Assembly (NCBI GenBank): GCA_030840885.1
Contig: JAVEDQ010000624.1
Location: 1 to 6,701, forward strand
Length of the DNA: 6,701 nt
Source of the DNA: Frankiaceae bacterium
GTDB taxonomy: Bacteria > Actinomycetota > Actinomycetes > Frankiales > Frankiaceae
Reading direction: 5' to 3'
A model generated the notes under the pieces. That model searched no databases. It worked only from the letters and a program-made list of their open reading frames with translations, and was not told where the DNA came from. Position 1 is the first letter of the stretch; each line of letters begins with the position of its first letter. Shown in pieces: positions 5,614 to 6,701 of the stretch. A program made the translations under genes and the position numbers.

Positions 5614-6701
5614 ATGCGGGTGCCAGACTCGCGAGCGGTGCCGCTCGCCGAGGTCGTCGAGGACGACCGGTTGCGCCTGGCGCTGGAGGCGGGGGGCCTC
5701 GGCACCTGGCGCTGGACGATCGACACCGGCGTGCTGGAGTGGGACGCGACGTTGGAGCGGGTCTTCGGGCTGGAGCCAGGCACGTTCGCCGGCACGTACG
5801 AAGCCTTCGTCGCGCTGCTGCACCCGGACGATCGAGCGGCCACTCTGACGACCATCGAGGGTTCGCTCGCCTCCGGGCGGGACCATTTCGTCGAGCATCG
5901 GGTGATCCTCACCGACGGAACGGTGCGGTGGATCAGCGGCACCGGACGGGTCCTGCTGGACGCCGAGGGGACACCGACGGCGATGGTCGGGGCCGCCCAC
6001 GACATCACCGTGCGCAAACTGGCCGAGGAGCGGCTGGAGTTCCTGGCCCGGGCCGGGGCACTGCTCGGTTCATCGCTCGACCTGGACACGACTCTGCAGC
6101 AACTGTGTAACCTCGCGGTCGAACAGCTCTCCGACTGGTGCTCCGTCGACCTAGTGGAAGCCGACGGCGTCCGCCTGGTCGCGGTCTCGCACCGTGACCC
6201 GCAGATGGTCGCCTATGCCCGCGAGCTGCGGGAGCGGTTCGGGGTCGACATGGACGCCGAGCGGGGGCTTCCTGTCGTGCTCCGCACCGGTCGTCCGGAG
6301 GTGCTCCCGGAGATCGACGAGACGCTGATCCGCGCTGCGCTCGCGGAGATCCCGGACGTCAGCCCGCACGACGTCGATCAATTCGTGGCCCTGGGCCTGC
6401 GATCGTCGATGTCGGTGCCGCTGGCGACCTCCAGCGGTCAGGTGCTCGGTGCGCTGACGCTGGTGTCAGCGGAGAGCGGCCGCGTCTACGGCGACAGCGA
6501 CGTCCAACTCGCGATGGAGATCGCCCGCCGGGCCGGGGTGGCGGTCGAGAACGCCCGGCTCTACGCCCGCGCCGAACACGCTGCCCGCACCCTGCAACAG
6601 AGCCTGCTGCCGCCGGTCCTGCCACCGTTGCCGTTCGCGGATCTCGCCTCGTACTACGCCCCGCTCGGGCGGGACGCCGAGCTGATCGGCGGTGACTTCT
6701 A
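5614..6701 (+). CDS. PAS-GAF-SpoIIE/PP2C phosphatase, 5' part (362 codons, cut by window edge)
   Basis: A soluble sensory protein of the RsbU/SpoIIE phosphatase type. Such proteins dephosphorylate phospho-anti-sigma-factor antagonists in partner-switching stress pathways; here the target is unknown. Residues about 17-135 form a PAS_3-type domain (LEAGGLGTWRWTIDTGVLEW, HPDDRA, then VRWISG and GAAHDIT). Residues about 139-316 form a GAF domain (LEFLARAGALLGSSLDL to VAVENARLYARA, including LRSSMSVPL). The linker AARTLQQSLLPPVLPPLP (324-340) is the characteristic entry to SpoIIE-type phosphatase domains. The last complete residues, ELIGGDF followed by a partial Tyr codon, are the GGDFYD motif whose Asp residues bind catalytic metal. 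The domain is thus cut just as its active site begins, and the remaining roughly 200 residues lie beyond the window. There is no transmembrane segment, so the signal sensed is intracellular. No anti-sigma or antagonist gene is visible nearby. Confidence 0.93.
   Translation, partial: MRVPDSRAVPLAEVVEDDRLRLALEAGGLGTWRWTIDTGVLEWDATLERVFGLEPGTFAGTYEAFVALLHPDDRAATLTTIEGSLASGRDHFVEHRVILTDGTVRWISGTGRVLLDAEGTPTAMVGAAHDITVRKLAEERLEFLARAGALLGSSLDLDTTLQQLCNLAVEQLSDWCSVDLVEADGVRLVAVSHRDPQMVAYARELRERFGVDMDAERGLPVVLRTGRPEVLPEIDETLIRAALAEIPDVSPHDVDQFVALGLRSSMSVPLATSSGQVLGALTLVSAESGRVYGDSDVQLAMEIARRAGVAVENARLYARAEHAARTLQQSLLPPVLPPLPFADLASYYAPLGRDAELIGGDF

Noticed and set aside
5598..6110. Plus-strand open frame overlapping the start of the PAS-GAF-phosphatase gene
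   Set aside because: Arg/Gly-rich off-frame shadow. The true frame starts at 5614 with GGAGG at 8 bases and gives PAS and GAF motifs.
1..6701. Defence system, CRISPR array, insertion sequence or biosynthetic cluster
   Set aside because: I found no direct-repeat arrays, transposase motifs, terminal inverted repeats with target duplications, nuclease/helicase pairs or modular synthase motifs.

Overview
This is a GC-rich segment of an actinobacterial chromosome. The evidence is strongly GC-biased third codon positions, GGAGG-type ribosome binding sites, TANNNT-type -10 candidates, and the gene families present. I cannot name a genus. The high-GC coding style is continuous and I see no insertion sequence, CRISPR array, tRNA or rRNA.

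Layout, left to right. (1) Positions 1-484 hold a decayed gene remnant on the minus strand (about 89-390). It looks like the C-terminal end of a phosphotransferase-type protein, with one frameshift near its end and no N-terminal part. (2) A strong GC-rich hairpin (485-522) lies 27 bases past the end of a large minus-strand gene (550-2832). That gene encodes a 760-residue exported protein: a basic N-terminus and signal sequence, a large N-terminal region of unknown function, two PKD/Ig-like beta-sandwich repeats, and a cysteine-containing C-terminal module. (3) Positions 2833-3670 are a long divergent intergenic region. It carries hairpins upstream of the secreted-protein gene and a doubtful plus-strand small membrane ORF (3043 or 3196 to 3474). 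(4) Positions 3671-5443 (+) encode a 590-residue acyl-CoA dehydrogenase-family flavoenzyme with a long C-terminal extension. (5) Positions 5444-5613 are a short intergenic region with a hairpin across the preceding stop codon, a possible convergent gene remnant, and a candidate promoter. (6) From 5614 to the right edge runs a PAS-GAF-SpoIIE/PP2C signalling phosphatase. The window cuts it inside the first metal-binding motif of the phosphatase domain (GGDFY).

The three solid genes do not form an operon. The secreted-protein gene and the dehydrogenase are divergent, and the dehydrogenase and PAS-GAF-phosphatase genes are separated by 170 bases with the latter having its own RBS and possible promoter. 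I see no evidence that they cooperate in one pathway, and no convincing novel multi-gene system. The most useful leads are the uncharacterised exported protein with its long, structured upstream region, the small membrane ORF in that region, and the two gene remnants.
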